Below are positions 33,622-43,576 of a stretch of 64,000 bases of DNA, one piece after another. The notes beneath the pieces are model-generated. The model was given only the letters and a program-made list of their open reading frames with translations, made no database searches and was not told where the DNA came from. The stretch is taken from the NCBI RefSeq assembly GCF_025685625.1, contig NZ_JAGSYI010000001.1, positions 558,001 to 622,000 of the forward strand, in the 5' to 3' direction. This DNA is from Acidicapsa acidisoli (lineage in GTDB: Bacteria; Acidobacteriota; Terriglobia; Terriglobales; Acidobacteriaceae). Within the stretch, counting starts at the first letter, position 1, and each line of letters begins with the position of its first letter. A program made the position numbers and the translations under genes.

Positions 33622-34800
33622 ATGAAAATTCATGAATATCAGGCAAAAACGATCCTGGCGAAGTACGGTGTGCCCGTGCCCCGGGGTGAGGTAGCAAACA
33701 CGCTGCCGGAAGCTGCGGAAGCGGCGCGAACCCTGCTGGCGAATGGCGCTTCCGGGGTGGTGGTAAAGGCGCAGATTCATGCCGGAGGCCGCGGCAAAGG
33801 CGGCGGCGTAAAAGTCGTGCGCGATCTGGTGGCCGCGGAAGAAGCCGCCAAGGCCATTCTTGGCATGCAACTGGTGACGCACCAGACCGGTCCGCAGGGG
33901 CAGAAGGTGCAGCGGTTGCTGGTGGAAGAGACCGCGGCGATCGATCGCGAACTCTATCTCGGCATCGTGCTGGACCGGGCCACGGGCAAGCTGGTGTTTA
34001 TGGCTTCGCAGGCCGGCGGCATGGAGATTGAAGAGGTCGCGGCCAAGGATCCGGATGCGATCTACAAGGAAGAGATTGACCCGGTGATCGGGCTCGCCGC
34101 ATATCAGGGACGCAAGCTGGCTTTTGCGCTGGGGCTGAAGCCTTCGCAGGTCAATCAGGCTGTCGGCTTCTTCCAGAGCCTGTACAAGGCATTTATCGAG
34201 ACGGATGCTTCGCTTGTGGAGATCAATCCCTTCATTACGACCAAGGATGACAAGCTTTTTGCGTTGGACGCGAAGATGACCTTTGACGACAATGCGCTCT
34301 TCCGGCATCCGGAGATCAAGGCGCTGCGCGATGTGGCCGAGGAAGATCCGCTGGAAGTGGAAGCGAGCAAGTATTCGCTGAACTACATCAAGCTCGATGG
34401 CTCGATTGCCTGCATGGTCAACGGTGCGGGCTTGGCGATGGCGACGATGGACATCATTCAGTACGCAGGCGGAAGCCCGGCGAACTTTCTGGATGTGGGC
34501 GGCGGCGCTACGCAGGAGCAGATCGAGCATGCTTTCGAGATTCTGCTTTCGGACAAGAACGTGAAGGCCATCTTCATCAATATCTTTGGTGGCATTCTGC
34601 GCGTGGACCGGCTGGCGACTGGTGTGGTCGCCGCTGCGCGCAATCTCAATGTCACGGTGCCGATTGTGCTGCGGCTAGAAGGCACCAATGTCGAGGAGGG
34701 CCGGAAGATATTGAAAGAATCAGGCTTGAACTTTGAAGTAGGCGCAACGATGAAAGAGGCTGCTGACCTTGTAGTTGCAGCAGCAAAGGCGGTGGCATAA
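33622..34800 (+). CDS. sucC: succinyl-CoA synthetase beta subunit (ADP-forming)
   Basis: 392 residues with an N-terminal ATP-grasp domain (MKIHEYQAKTILAKYGVPVP; HAGGRGKGGGVKV) and the C-terminal CoA-ligase-type domain (MVNGAGLAMATMDIIQYAGG). It forms succinate and ATP from succinyl-CoA in the TCA cycle. The TAA stop is directly followed by the sucD ATG in the same frame, so the two are translated coupled. Confidence 0.98.
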   Translation: MKIHEYQAKTILAKYGVPVPRGEVANTLPEAAEAARTLLANGASGVVVKAQIHAGGRGKGGGVKVVRDLVAAEEAAKAILGMQLVTHQTGPQGQKVQRLLVEETAAIDRELYLGIVLDRATGKLVFMASQAGGMEIEEVAAKDPDAIYKEEIDPVIGLAAYQGRKLAFALGLKPSQVNQAVGFFQSLYKAFIETDASLVEINPFITTKDDKLFALDAKMTFDDNALFRHPEIKALRDVAEEDPLEVEASKYSLNYIKLDGSIACMVNGAGLAMATMDIIQYAGGSPANFLDVGGGATQEQIEHAFEILLSDKNVKAIFINIFGGILRVDRLATGVVAAARNLNVTVPIVLRLEGTNVEEGRKILKESGLNFEVGATMKEAADLVVAAAKAVA

Positions 34801-35676
34801 ATGGCAGTCTTAGTCGATAAAAACACTCGATTAATCGTGCAGGGAATTACCGGCAAAGAGGGCACCTTTCACGCCAAGGGTGCGGCGGAATATGGCACCA
34901 ATGTTGTTGGCGGCGTGACTCCCGGCAAGGGTGGAACGACGCATGAGGGCTGGCCGGTCTTCAATACTGTCGCCGAGGCTGTCGAAAAGACGGGCGCGAA
35001 TGCGACGGTGATCTTTGTGCCGCCGCCGTTTGCTGCCGATGCGATTCTCGAAGCTGAGGACGCGGAGATTCCGCTGATCGTCGCTATTACCGAGGGCATT
35101 CCGACGCTGGACATGGTGAAGGTCTGGGCCAAAATCAAAGGCTCGTCATCACGTCTGATCGGACCGAACTGCCCTGGCGTGATTTCGCCGGGCAAGGCCA
35201 AGATCGGCATCATGCCTGCGCGCATTCACCTCGAAGGCTCGGTGGGCATCGTTTCGAAGTCGGGGACTCTGACTTACGAGGCTGTCCATCAATTGACGCA
35301 GCGCGGGATTGGGCAATCGACCGCAATCGGCATCGGCGGCGATCCGATCATTGGAACCACGCATATTGATGCGCTGCGGCTGTTGAATGACGATCCCGAG
35401 ACTGAAGCGATCATCATGATCGGCGAGATTGGCGGAGCGGCTGAAGAAGCTGCTGCGGAGTTCGTCAAGGCGCATGTGAAGAAGCCAGTGGTGGGTTTTA
35501 TCGCCGGGCAGACGGCTCCTCCGGGACGGCGCATGGGCCATGCCGGCGCGATCATCTCAGGCGGACAGGGCACGGCTGCTGAAAAGATGAAATCCATGAC
35601 GGATGCGGGCATTCATGTTGTTGTTTCTCCCGCCGACATCGGAGCAAAGCTCGCTGAAGTCATCGGCAAAGCGTAG
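34801..35676 (+). CDS. sucD: succinyl-CoA synthetase alpha subunit
   Basis: 291 residues. It contains the Rossmann CoA-binding half ([23 protein letters not shown]) and the phosphorylated His H247 ([16 protein letters not shown]). It completes the heterodimer or heterotetramer with SucC. A strong terminator follows. Confidence 0.98.
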   Translation: MAVLVDKNTRLIVQGITGKEGTFHAKGAAEYGTNVVGGVTPGKGGTTHEGWPVFNTVAEAVEKTGANATVIFVPPPFAADAILEAEDAEIPLIVAITEGIPTLDMVKVWAKIKGSSSRLIGPNCPGVISPGKAKIGIMPARIHLEGSVGIVSKSGTLTYEAVHQLTQRGIGQSTAIGIGGDPIIGTTHIDALRLLNDDPETEAIIMIGEIGGAAEEAAAEFVKAHVKKPVVGFIAGQTAPPGRRMGHAGAIISGGQGTAAEKMKSMTDAGIHVVVSPADIGAKLAEVIGKA

Positions 35677-35698
35677 CATTTGAAAATGAAGCAAAATT

Positions 35699-35734
35699 GA
35701 AGAGGCCCTCCAAGTTGAGGGCCTCTTCGTTTTT
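35699..35734 (+). terminator. sucCD intrinsic terminator
   Basis: A 12-bp perfect stem (35699-35710 with 35717-35728), loop CAAGTT, then G and five T. Confidence 0.95.
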
Positions 35735-35744
35735 GCTGGTGACA

Positions 35745-36014
35745 TCAACATTGCGGCTCTCGCTTCGAAGACCGCCTCTTACCTTTTCGCCACGATTCTC
35801 TGACGGAACGGAAGATCCCGCCCACGCCTTCTAGCAGCGGGAGATCTAAGTCAAGGCCGTCCATCCACCAACAGATCAGAAGAGTCGTTCCAATCAATAG
35901 CACTGCCAGCAAAGTTGCTGGTACAACCCATCCGTAGGCTTCGAAAGCACTGTAAATCGCTGACGCCGCTGAGTCTTTCAATCCTTCGAGTTGAGAACTA
36001 CCATCAGCGGACAT
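35745..36014 (-). CDS. small single-pass membrane protein
   Basis: 89 residues. One hydrophobic helix spans about 30-50 (VPATLLAVLLIGTTLLICWW), followed by an acidic segment (DGLDLDLPLLEG) and a strongly basic tail (RKGKRRSSKREPQC). No family is recognised and no clear SD precedes the ATG. It may be genuine; its coding look rests on the helix and tail. Confidence 0.5.
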   Translation of the reverse strand: MSADGSSQLEGLKDSAASAIYSAFEAYGWVVPATLLAVLLIGTTLLICWWMDGLDLDLPLLEGVGGIFRSVRESWRKGKRRSSKREPQC

Positions 36015-36103
36015 ACGCGCGCTCAGTGACCACTAATCGCGTTACGAAAACTTCAGAACAAGAGTTCCCCATTCAAGCTCGATTTTCTTCAAATCATGGC
36101 CTT

Positions 36104-38206
36104 CTACCAAACGCGGCATGGTTTGGGACTAACCATCTTTTGCGAAGCCTTGCAGGAGAAACTCTTCGCGAACTCCGGCAGGTCCTGAAGGATGGCGTTT
36201 GTGCGGTATTCGTCCGGCGCATGAGGGTCGGTTAAAGCACGAGAGCGCAGGTCTTCCTGGCGCGTTTGGGTGCACCATTGCTGGGCGTAGGCGATCCAGA
36301 AACGCTGCTCGGGGGTGTAGCCGTCGGTCTTCGCGGCCATATCGAGATGCGCGGCTTCGGCCTTTTCCTGCCATGCTATCCAGGCCAGCCAGAGGCCGCC
36401 CAGATCGGCGAGATTTTCGCCCTCGGTGAGTTTGCCGTTCAGATGCACGCCGGGCACGGACTCGATGGCGTCATATTGCTTGACCATGCAGTCGGCGCGG
36501 TCGGTGAACTTTGACTCATCGTCCTTGGTCCACCAGTTCTTGAGATTGCCGGTGGCATCGAACTGGCGGCCCTCGTCGTCGAAGCCGTGGGTTAGTTCAT
36601 GGCCGATGGTCGATCCCATATCGCCGTAGTTGGCTGCGTCGTCTTCCTTGCCGCTGAAAAAGGGCGGCTGCAGATAACCTGCGGGGAAATTGACGTTGTT
36701 CTGTTGCGGATCGTAGTAGGCGTTGACAGTGGGCGGGGTCATCTCCCACTCACCTTTATCGACAGGCTTGCCGATCTTGGCCAAGTCGCGCGCGTGTTCG
36801 AACTCGTGCGCGCGAATCTGGTTGCCTATGGCGTCCCCGCGAACGATCTCCAGTTTTGAGTAATCGCGCCACTTATCGGGGTAGCCGATCTTGTTCATGA
36901 CGCCGTGCAGCTTTTCCTTGGCGCGGACCTTGGTTTCTGCGCTCATCCAATCGAGAGAATCGATGTCCTTATCCATGGCCTGCTCGATGGCCAGCGTCAT
37001 ATCCAGCGTGCGCTGCTTTTCTGCAGGCGGGAAATAGTGGTCGACATAGACCTTGCCCAGAGCCTCGCCCATCTCCAAGTCGACGCGGCTGGTGCAGCGC
37101 TTCCAGCGCTCCTGCTGCTTCTCGGCGCCGTTCAGCGTGTGGGCATAGAAGTTCCAGTTCTCCTGATCGAAGCTCTCGGGAAGGCTTGTACCGGCGAAAG
37201 CGTGGAGCAGGTGCCAGCGCAGGTAGACCTTGATCTGGTCAAGGGAGGTGTCGGCTACGACCGTGTTGAAGGCCGCATAAAACTTCGGCTCGGTATCGTT
37301 CATTTTGCCGGTGGCAGGCGCATGATCGGCCGTCATGTAGGTTGCCAGCGAGAAATGTGGCAGCATCGCGGACATGGCGGCCAAATCCGTGGGGTGGTTC
37401 AGGTTCTGCGGGTCGCGCTGTTCGGTGACGGTGAGCGACGCCTCAGCCAAACGGGTTTCGATGGCGAGAACGGTTTGCGCATCCTTCGCCGCCCGGGCGT
37501 CGGGCTCTCCCGCGAGTTGCAGGATCTTTTTTACGTGGGCTACGTACTGCTGGCGCTGCTCGACAGACTTGGCGTCGGTTCGGGTGTAGTAATCCCGCTC
37601 GGGCAGTCCCAGACCGGCGGCGTAGAAGGTCGCGATGACCGAGGCTGAGTCGGCGTAGTCCTGCGCTGCCCCCATGCCGAAGAATGCATTGACGCCAATC
37701 GTTTGAAGATGCGCGAGGAGTGCCGGCAGTTCGGCTTTATTCTTCAGCGCGGCGATGCGATCCAGCTCAGGCTGCAGCGGGGCAATGCCCTTCTGGTTAA
37801 TCCCTGCCACATCCATACAGCTGGCATATTCATCCCCGATTTTCTGTTCGTTGACGGACCGCGTGCCGTTGGTTGTGGATGCCTCTACGAGGATCTGCTT
37901 CAGATGCAGGCGATTCAGCTCGTATAGCTCGGTGAAGCGGCCGTATGAGGTCTGATCGGCGGGCAGCGGATTGCGTTTGAACCATCCCTTGCAGGAGAAC
38001 TGGTAGAAGTTGTCGCAAGGGTCGACCGAGGTATCAATCAGCGAAGGATCAAACACCCGCAGCTCATGGGCAGGCGCGGGGGCATCCGCTGGCGCAGCGG
38101 GCTGCTGGCTCACCGCGGGAAATGCGGCCAGGAACAGGATCGAGCATGCCAGAAGACTGCCGGAAGACGGAAAATGCACTGGAGAATTCGAACAAATCCG
38201 AAGCAT
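36104..38206 (-). CDS. M13-family metallopeptidase (neprilysin-like), secreted
   Basis: 700 residues from ATG 38206, with TAGAG upstream. The N-terminus is a signal peptide ([17 protein letters not shown]). The zinc site is H536-ELTH540, with ENLADLGG supplying the third ligand. [19 protein letters not shown] is the M13 N-terminal signature, and the C-terminus ([20 protein letters not shown]) carries the conserved SFxCKxGxxMxxxxxCxVW pattern. It cleaves peptides outside the cytoplasm; the substrate is unknown. Confidence 0.95.
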   Translation of the reverse strand: MLRICSNSPVHFPSSGSLLACSILFLAAFPAVSQQPAAPADAPAPAHELRVFDPSLIDTSVDPCDNFYQFSCKGWFKRNPLPADQTSYGRFTELYELNRLHLKQILVEASTTNGTRSVNEQKIGDEYASCMDVAGINQKGIAPLQPELDRIAALKNKAELPALLAHLQTIGVNAFFGMGAAQDYADSASVIATFYAAGLGLPERDYYTRTDAKSVEQRQQYVAHVKKILQLAGEPDARAAKDAQTVLAIETRLAEASLTVTEQRDPQNLNHPTDLAAMSAMLPHFSLATYMTADHAPATGKMNDTEPKFYAAFNTVVADTSLDQIKVYLRWHLLHAFAGTSLPESFDQENWNFYAHTLNGAEKQQERWKRCTSRVDLEMGEALGKVYVDHYFPPAEKQRTLDMTLAIEQAMDKDIDSLDWMSAETKVRAKEKLHGVMNKIGYPDKWRDYSKLEIVRGDAIGNQIRAHEFEHARDLAKIGKPVDKGEWEMTPPTVNAYYDPQQNNVNFPAGYLQPPFFSGKEDDAANYGDMGSTIGHELTHGFDDEGRQFDATGNLKNWWTKDDESKFTDRADCMVKQYDAIESVPGVHLNGKLTEGENLADLGGLWLAWIAWQEKAEAAHLDMAAKTDGYTPEQRFWIAYAQQWCTQTRQEDLRSRALTDPHAPDEYRTNAILQDLPEFAKSFSCKASQKMVSPKPCRVW

Positions 38207-38306
38207 GTTCAAGACTCTAGCAGACCGAAGGGGCAACTTTATACGTCTGCGCAAATCGCCAATTACAATGGATGGGAAACGCAATTTGAAGCAAGGAGCA
38301 AGTCCA

Positions 38307-38723
38307 GTGTCGCAACGCACTTTCAGCATCATCAAGCCGGACGCGGTTCGGAAGGGTTACACGGCCGCTATTCTGGCGGAGATCGAAAAGGCTGGTTTCC
38401 AGATCGCCTCGATCAAAAAACAGTCGATCTCAAAGCCTCAGGCGGAGGGCTTTTATGCGGTCCACAGCGCGCGTCCGTTTTTCGATTCGCTCACGACGTT
38501 CATGTCCTCCGGGCCAATCGTTCTCTTGGTTCTCGAGAAGGAAAATGCGATTGCCGATCTGAGAAAGCTCATGGGAGCGACTAATCCGGCGAACGCCGAA
38601 GAGGGAACGATTCGCAAGAAGTACGCAGGGTCGATTGAAGAGAATGCGATCCATGGTTCGGACGCGCCGGAGACGGCGGCCTTTGAAATCGGATACTGGT
38701 TCGCTGGTTACGAGCTGGTTTAG
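38307..38723 (+). CDS. ndk: nucleoside diphosphate kinase
   Basis: 138 residues from GTG 38307; AAGGAG lies 8 bases before. The phospho-acceptor His is H116 in [20 protein letters not shown] and YWFAGYEL frame the fold. It balances NTP pools. A hairpin follows at 38762-38798. Confidence 0.95.
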   Translation: MSQRTFSIIKPDAVRKGYTAAILAEIEKAGFQIASIKKQSISKPQAEGFYAVHSARPFFDSLTTFMSSGPIVLLVLEKENAIADLRKLMGATNPANAEEGTIRKKYAGSIEENAIHGSDAPETAAFEIGYWFAGYELV

Positions 38724-38761
38724 GGCATTTCCCGCATAACCTGCGCATCTAAGTGAAACGC

Positions 38762-38798
38762 ATCGCGTGGCCGTTCCTTAATCGAGCGGCCACGCGAT
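38762..38798 (+). terminator. ndk terminator hairpin
   Basis: A 12-bp perfect stem ATCGCGTGGCCG (38762-38773) with CGGCCACGCGAT (38787-38798); the following ACTTGTTTCTA is moderately T-rich. Confidence 0.65.
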
Positions 38799-38835
38799 AC
38801 TTGTTTCTATCCTCTTTCATATGGCCTGTCGCGGG

Positions 38836-39963
38836 CTAAGCGTCTACCGTCGTGCAACCCATGATTACATCCGCGCAGCGTTGGACCGACTGATGGCGCA
38901 TGTAATAGGCGTGAGCGGCATCGGCAATCTGCTGCATTCCCGCATCCGTTGTGCTGCCATCCCTGCTTACAAAACTCGAAATGCTTTCCGCCAGCACGTA
39001 GGGAAGGTAGGGCGGGGCAGGAATGTTTCTCGGTTCCAGTTCTACAACGATTGGAACAAGGGCATGCGCCTGGTACGCGGCGATGATGCCGGACTTCTCC
39101 CACACGTCAGGCCAGTAGCCAACGACTCCCGCGATGCTGTCTGCCATCAGCTCGCTGAGATGGTCTTCATCCATCCAGCCGGTGCTGCGGACTTCTGCGC
39201 CTGCGAGCGCGGCGGGGAGATCCGGGCTGCGCCCCGATCCGACATCAACGACCTTCTCGATGCGCAATATTCGACAGATATTTTCCAGCACACGGCGATG
39301 CTCCCGGTACAGCCGGTTACGCGTAACGAGCTGTCCGAAGATCACCATCTGTCTCGATCGCTGTTTCAGAGGCTGGAGAGCTTCCGGTTCGCCGATATTG
39401 GAGAAGATGGGGATCTTGATCAGCTCGCAACCGGCCTTGTTCATGGCCTCCAGACGCTGCATGTACTTGGCGTTTGAACTGAATGCGACACTGGCGTTGC
39501 TCAGCAGCTGGTCCACGCTCTCCCGTTGCTGGCGGTTGGTCCAGAAAGCCCGCTGCCATGGCATTCCCGAGGCGTAGAGCTCATGAAAGAAAACCAGCAT
39601 GCGTGTATCGGCTGCGATTTCCACCATCTCACGGACAAATTCCAGCGGCTCGCCGGTGCGCGAGTACCCGTAGGGACCGTAGTGCAGCAGCACGCAATCG
39701 AACTTTTCGAGACGCAGCAACCGGTCGACCTCTTCAATAAGAGCGGAGGCGGACGGCTCCGCGGAATAGGAAAACGTGTTGGGGTGAATCTCGCCGGAAT
39801 CGAATGGCTTCGATGGGGTGCGATAGACAACGAAGTGGCTGCGAAGGTTACTACGCTGCCAAAGCGCCGTTCCTAAGCGACGCGCGAAATCACCCATCCC
39901 ATCTATGGTTGGTTTGAAACCTGAGACGATCTGGAGTATCGACCTGTTTGGCCTGTTTGGCAT
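38836..39963 (-). CDS. glycosyltransferase-like protein
   Basis: 375 residues from ATG 39963 (AAGGA upstream). The start (RSILQIVSGFKPTIDGMGDFARRLGTALWQRS) is the opening of a GT-B N-terminal domain. The C-terminal domain has VDVGSGRSPDLPAALAGAEV and VGYWPDVWEKSGIIAAYQAHALVPIVVE, where E-x7-E-like donor-binding residues would be expected but are imperfect. Donor and acceptor are unknown. No polysaccharide cluster is adjacent, apart from rfbB 6 kb away. Confidence 0.65.
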   Translation of the reverse strand: MPNRPNRSILQIVSGFKPTIDGMGDFARRLGTALWQRSNLRSHFVVYRTPSKPFDSGEIHPNTFSYSAEPSASALIEEVDRLLRLEKFDCVLLHYGPYGYSRTGEPLEFVREMVEIAADTRMLVFFHELYASGMPWQRAFWTNRQQRESVDQLLSNASVAFSSNAKYMQRLEAMNKAGCELIKIPIFSNIGEPEALQPLKQRSRQMVIFGQLVTRNRLYREHRRVLENICRILRIEKVVDVGSGRSPDLPAALAGAEVRSTGWMDEDHLSELMADSIAGVVGYWPDVWEKSGIIAAYQAHALVPIVVELEPRNIPAPPYLPYVLAESISSFVSRDGSTTDAGMQQIADAAHAYYMRHQSVQRCADVIMGCTTVDA

Positions 39964-40125
39964 CTCGTCCTTGTCCTGGTCCAGGGTCCGGGGATGAAGT
40001 GCGGCTAGTAGTGCGGCACCAGTGCGGCACGTGCCAGCGACACTTTGATTGTATGCGAGGCAACTCTTTCCAAGGGACTTACGGATATCTGCGGAGCACC
40101 GGTGAAATGAGATATTCTTGCGCCG

Positions 40126-41118
40126 ATGGAATTCACACGCATTGAAGGCAGGAACGTCTCCCGGATCGGATTGGGAACATGGGCAATCGGCGGCCTGGAC
40201 TGGGGTGCTGTTCCGGATTCGGAAGCCATCGCGACCATTCTGCACGCGCTGGAACACGGCATCAACCTGATCGATACAGCGCCGATTTACGGCCATGGGC
40301 GCGCGGAAGAACTCGTTGGCCACGCGATGCGCCAACATGGCCAGCGGGATGCGTTCTACATTGCGACCAAGTGTGGCCTGCGCTGGGATATCCCAGGCCG
40401 CCCCGGCGTCTTTGCCGACTCGACGGCCTCGCGCCTTCGGCAGGAATTGGAAGACAGTCTGCGGAGACTGGGAACCGAATACATCGATCTCTACCAGGTG
40501 CACTGGCCCGATCATCTGGTTCCCGTGGAAGAGACCGCGGGCGTGTTAGCCGAATTTCAGCGTGAAGGCAAAGTGCGCGCCCTTGGCGTGAGCAACTTCA
40601 GCATATCTCAGATGGAGGCGTTTCGAAGCGTTGCGCCTCTGGCGTCGAATCAGCCGCCATACAATCTCTTCGAGCGCGAGATTGACGCGGAGATTCTGCC
40701 ATGGTGCGCGCGAAATCATGTTGCCGTACTGACGTACAGTTCGCTATGCAGGAGTTTACTTGGCGGGCGACTTACCCACGATGCGCGTTTTCCGGACGGA
40801 GATATCCGAACGGCTGACCCGAAGTTTCAGCCTCCGCGCTTTTCTCAGTATTTGGGTGCCGTACATCGGCTTGCAACCCTCGCCAGAGACCGTTATGGCA
40901 AGAGCGTGCTCGAACTGGCAGCGCGATGGGTTCTGGACCGGCCCGGCGTGAGCGTCGCTTTATGGGGAGCAAGGCGGCCGGAACAACTGAACGCGGTCGC
41001 CGGAGTGCTGGACTGGAAACTGGACGAAGCTGCAATGGCGGAGATCGATCAGATCGTGGCCGAATCCGTCACCGATCCGGTGGGACCGGAGTATCTCACG
41101 CCCCAGGTGAGACGGTAG
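40126..41118 (+). CDS. aldo/keto reductase
   Basis: 330 residues. The catalytic tetrad is complete: D50, Y55 (LIDTAPIYGHGRAEELVG), K82 (IATKCGLRW) and H126 (YQVHWPD). The C-terminal LAARWVLDRPGVSVALWGARRPEQL binds NADPH. The barrel is a standard length. The substrate is unknown; similarity in layout is to the YajO/YghZ-type groups. It stands alone, convergent with the outer-membrane protein gene. Confidence 0.93.
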   Translation: MEFTRIEGRNVSRIGLGTWAIGGLDWGAVPDSEAIATILHALEHGINLIDTAPIYGHGRAEELVGHAMRQHGQRDAFYIATKCGLRWDIPGRPGVFADSTASRLRQELEDSLRRLGTEYIDLYQVHWPDHLVPVEETAGVLAEFQREGKVRALGVSNFSISQMEAFRSVAPLASNQPPYNLFEREIDAEILPWCARNHVAVLTYSSLCRSLLGGRLTHDARFPDGDIRTADPKFQPPRFSQYLGAVHRLATLARDRYGKSVLELAARWVLDRPGVSVALWGARRPEQLNAVAGVLDWKLDEAAMAEIDQIVAESVTDPVGPEYLTPQVRR

Positions 41119-41130
41119 GGACTGCTGCCC

Positions 41131-41904
41131 CTACCGCTTCTTCTTGAACTTGTACTGCACGCCAACCGAGATGCCGAAGTTCCACTGCGTATGCGGATAC
41201 TGGCTGGTGCCGTCGTAGCCCGTGAGCAGCGCGTCGGGCGTAATGCGGAAGACCCAGTGCGGTGAGCGGTTGAGGTCGATGTGGCCGCCAAAGGCTCCGC
41301 CGAGCGCAACCTGATTGTCATAGAAACCCGCAATGCCAGTCGGGCCGGTTGTCGATCCACCGCGGCCGATTTCCTTGTTGAAGTCTCCGTATGCGCCGCC
41401 AATCAGGGCATGCGGGATAAGCGCAATGTGCTTGTTGTGTGGCCCGAGGTACTCTACACCGCCCAGGAACATATATTGCGCTACAAATACACCGCTCTCG
41501 TTGTACGGCGGACCGGCCGCAGCCGGCAGGGTTCCACTGGTGCCCAGGTAGGCGCGTCCGCTGGCCTCAAGGCCCCAATGTTTCGTCAGCCAATACGATC
41601 CGGAGATATCCAGGCCACCAAGGTCCGCGCCTTCGCGCAGATTCGGCCCGGCATGAATGTGCCCGGAAGCGAGGCCAACAGAAACATCCCAGCGATTGTC
41701 ATACTTCACGCCAGCCAGCGGGTCGACCGCGATGTACGTGCCGTTGGCGCTGGTGGCCGGCTGCTGCGACTGGGTCTGAGACTGATTCTGCGATGGCGGC
41801 GGGGCCTGCGACGAGGAGGCCGGAGCATTGTCCTGGGCCTGCAAGGCTACGGCAAAGACGGCCACAGTTGCGGCGACGATCAGGGTACGAGTGGCTCGAT
41901 TCAA
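41131..41904 (-). CDS. outer-membrane beta-barrel protein
   Basis: 257 residues from TTG 41904, with GGAG 11 bases before. The signal peptide is followed by a Gln/Ser/Pro linker (SSSQAPPPSQNQSQTQSQQ) and then an eight-strand-like barrel of alternating residues (WDVSVGLASGHIHAG, YWLTKHWGLEASGRAYLG, WNFGISVGVQYKFK). It resembles OmpW/OmpA-like porins of Acidobacteria. The function is unknown. Confidence 0.75.
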   Translation of the reverse strand: MNRATRTLIVAATVAVFAVALQAQDNAPASSSQAPPPSQNQSQTQSQQPATSANGTYIAVDPLAGVKYDNRWDVSVGLASGHIHAGPNLREGADLGGLDISGSYWLTKHWGLEASGRAYLGTSGTLPAAAGPPYNESGVFVAQYMFLGGVEYLGPHNKHIALIPHALIGGAYGDFNKEIGRGGSTTGPTGIAGFYDNQVALGGAFGGHIDLNRSPHWVFRITPDALLTGYDGTSQYPHTQWNFGISVGVQYKFKKKR

Positions 41905-42080
41905 AAGAGGTATCACTCCTGAATGGTAAATGGCGGGGGTGGGGTGCAACAAACCTTAAGCATCCCTAAACATCAATGGTATGCGAGTTTAGACTCCGTC
42001 AATCTCATTCCGGATAGCCTGAGTTCGACGCGGCCGTAACTTTTCGCAAGAGAAGTCGTCAGACCGCTCGCGATACGTCC

Positions 42081-42776
42081 CTATGGGCAGCTTTCAGCCC
42101 ATCGGGACCAGACCAGATATCTGGCGGTTTTGAAAATCTCGATCAGATTTGCCGCGTTGCTGTAGTAGCCGGGCGTGAGATTGGCAGCGGGGTGAACGCG
42201 CCACTCAAATTTGCTCTCCGATAGATGGGAAAAGATCACCGCCGCGCGAGGCAGGTGCGGCGCGCTGCTTACTATCTCGGCGGAATGCCAGCCATGCGCC
42301 GTCATCAGGCGGCTTGAGTAACAGGCGTTTTGAATCGTATCCCGCGCCTGCGACTCTTCGAAGATCTGGGAGGCGGGCACGCCTTGCGCCTCGGCGACAC
42401 GAGCCATCACATCTGCCTCGACAAAGCGGTTATGGGCGGCTGCACCAGTGACAATCAGGTGTGGAGCGACCCCGCGCTGGTATTCATGCACGGCTTCCGT
42501 CACGCGGTCGAGAAGTTCAGGCGTGGGATTGCCGTCGCTATCAGCGGGAGTACCCAGAACCACGATTGCGTCGAAGCTTTCGCGGTTTGTGTTACTCACT
42601 GGCGCGAAATGGCGGGCGATCACCGCCCAGAGCAAGACGGCCAAGATCAATCCGATGCAGGCGAAGGCGGTTACAACCGGCGGTTGGCGATGCCATGGAT
42701 TTTTCCGGCTTCGCGCATGGGGCGAGCGGCGTACAGGTCTGCGAGTGGGGACTGATTTACGGACAGGGGCGGTCAT
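42081..42776 (-). CDS. YdcF/DUF218-family membrane protein
   Basis: 231 residues. A basic cytoplasmic N-terminus leads to one transmembrane helix (VVTAFACIGLILAVLLWAVIA). The DUF218 Rossmann-like domain follows: DAIVVLGTPADSDGNPTPELLDRVTEAVHEY and FEESQARDTIQNACYSSRLMTAHGW. Members bind nucleotides or participate in envelope polysaccharide steps. The role here is unknown. Confidence 0.85.
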   Translation of the reverse strand: MTAPVRKSVPTRRPVRRSPHARSRKNPWHRQPPVVTAFACIGLILAVLLWAVIARHFAPVSNTNRESFDAIVVLGTPADSDGNPTPELLDRVTEAVHEYQRGVAPHLIVTGAAAHNRFVEADVMARVAEAQGVPASQIFEESQARDTIQNACYSSRLMTAHGWHSAEIVSSAPHLPRAAVIFSHLSESKFEWRVHPAANLTPGYYSNAANLIEIFKTARYLVWSRWAESCP

Positions 42777-42841
42777 TCATTCTCCATCTTCCAATGTAAC
42801 CGGAGAACGAACGCCCACCCACCGAGGCCGATGTCATGCAT

Positions 42842-43462
42842 TTACAGCTTTGCGGGAACTTCCCAGGCAGAGAAGACAAACTCGTTCAGCGGCTTCCGCT
42901 GCCGGGGAGCCTCTTCCATGGCGATCATTTGCTCTTGCCCCAACGCCACTGGTTCGCCCTGATAGCCGAGAGCCGTCACCGCTCCGACAACGAAATCAGC
43001 CGGAACCTCAAATGCCGCGAGCGCGGCTGCGTGATCGAAGCCCGCCATAGAGTGCGTTGACAGACCCAACGCCGCAGCCTGCAGCGTCAGCAGGGACGTG
43101 GCAGCGCCCAGATCATAGAGACCATAGCCATTGTCCGCGCCGTTGTGACTAAATTTTGTTGAAGCAACGCCCAGGATCAGGACCGGAGCGGACTCGGCCC
43201 AGAATTGATTGAATTCGACGAGGGTGGCAAAAATCTTCTTATATGTTGCATCGCCCTTGTGTCCCACGAAGTAGCGCCAGGGCTGCTCGTTGAAAGAAGA
43301 AGCAGCCCAGCGCGCCGCCTCGAACACTTTTTCCAGATCTGCGGATGGCACGGCCTTGTCAGCAAAGGAGCGCGGGCTCCAACGGTGATGAATGGCGGGC
43401 AAAACGCCCTCAATGGACGGGGCTTGTTTCACTTTGTTGACTTCGGCGGCGGAAAGCGGCAT
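42842..43462 (-). CDS. nitroreductase-family oxidoreductase
   Basis: 206 residues from ATG 43462; AAGGAG is 9 bases before. The FMN-binding start is RWSPRSFADKAVPSADLEKVFEAARWAASSFNEQPWRYFVG. GYGLYDLGAATSLLTLQAAALGLSTHSMAGFD completes the fold. It probably reduces quinones or nitro compounds with NAD(P)H. Length and motifs are typical. Confidence 0.93.
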   Translation of the reverse strand: MPLSAAEVNKVKQAPSIEGVLPAIHHRWSPRSFADKAVPSADLEKVFEAARWAASSFNEQPWRYFVGHKGDATYKKIFATLVEFNQFWAESAPVLILGVASTKFSHNGADNGYGLYDLGAATSLLTLQAAALGLSTHSMAGFDHAAALAAFEVPADFVVGAVTALGYQGEPVALGQEQMIAMEEAPRQRKPLNEFVFSAWEVPAKL

Positions 43463-43576
43463 CTGACAGACTCCTTGAGCGGGAATGAATACGCACCTCT
43501 TATGAGATGAGGGTTCCATTGCAACGATGCCGCTGTGCGGTAAAAAATTTGTTATAACAGGGATTTTTCGATTCCT

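Noticed and set aside
33412-34530. N-terminal extension of trpD across sucC
   Set aside because: The frame is open antisense to sucC, but homology to TrpD starts only after 33411, where a TTG with a good SD is present.
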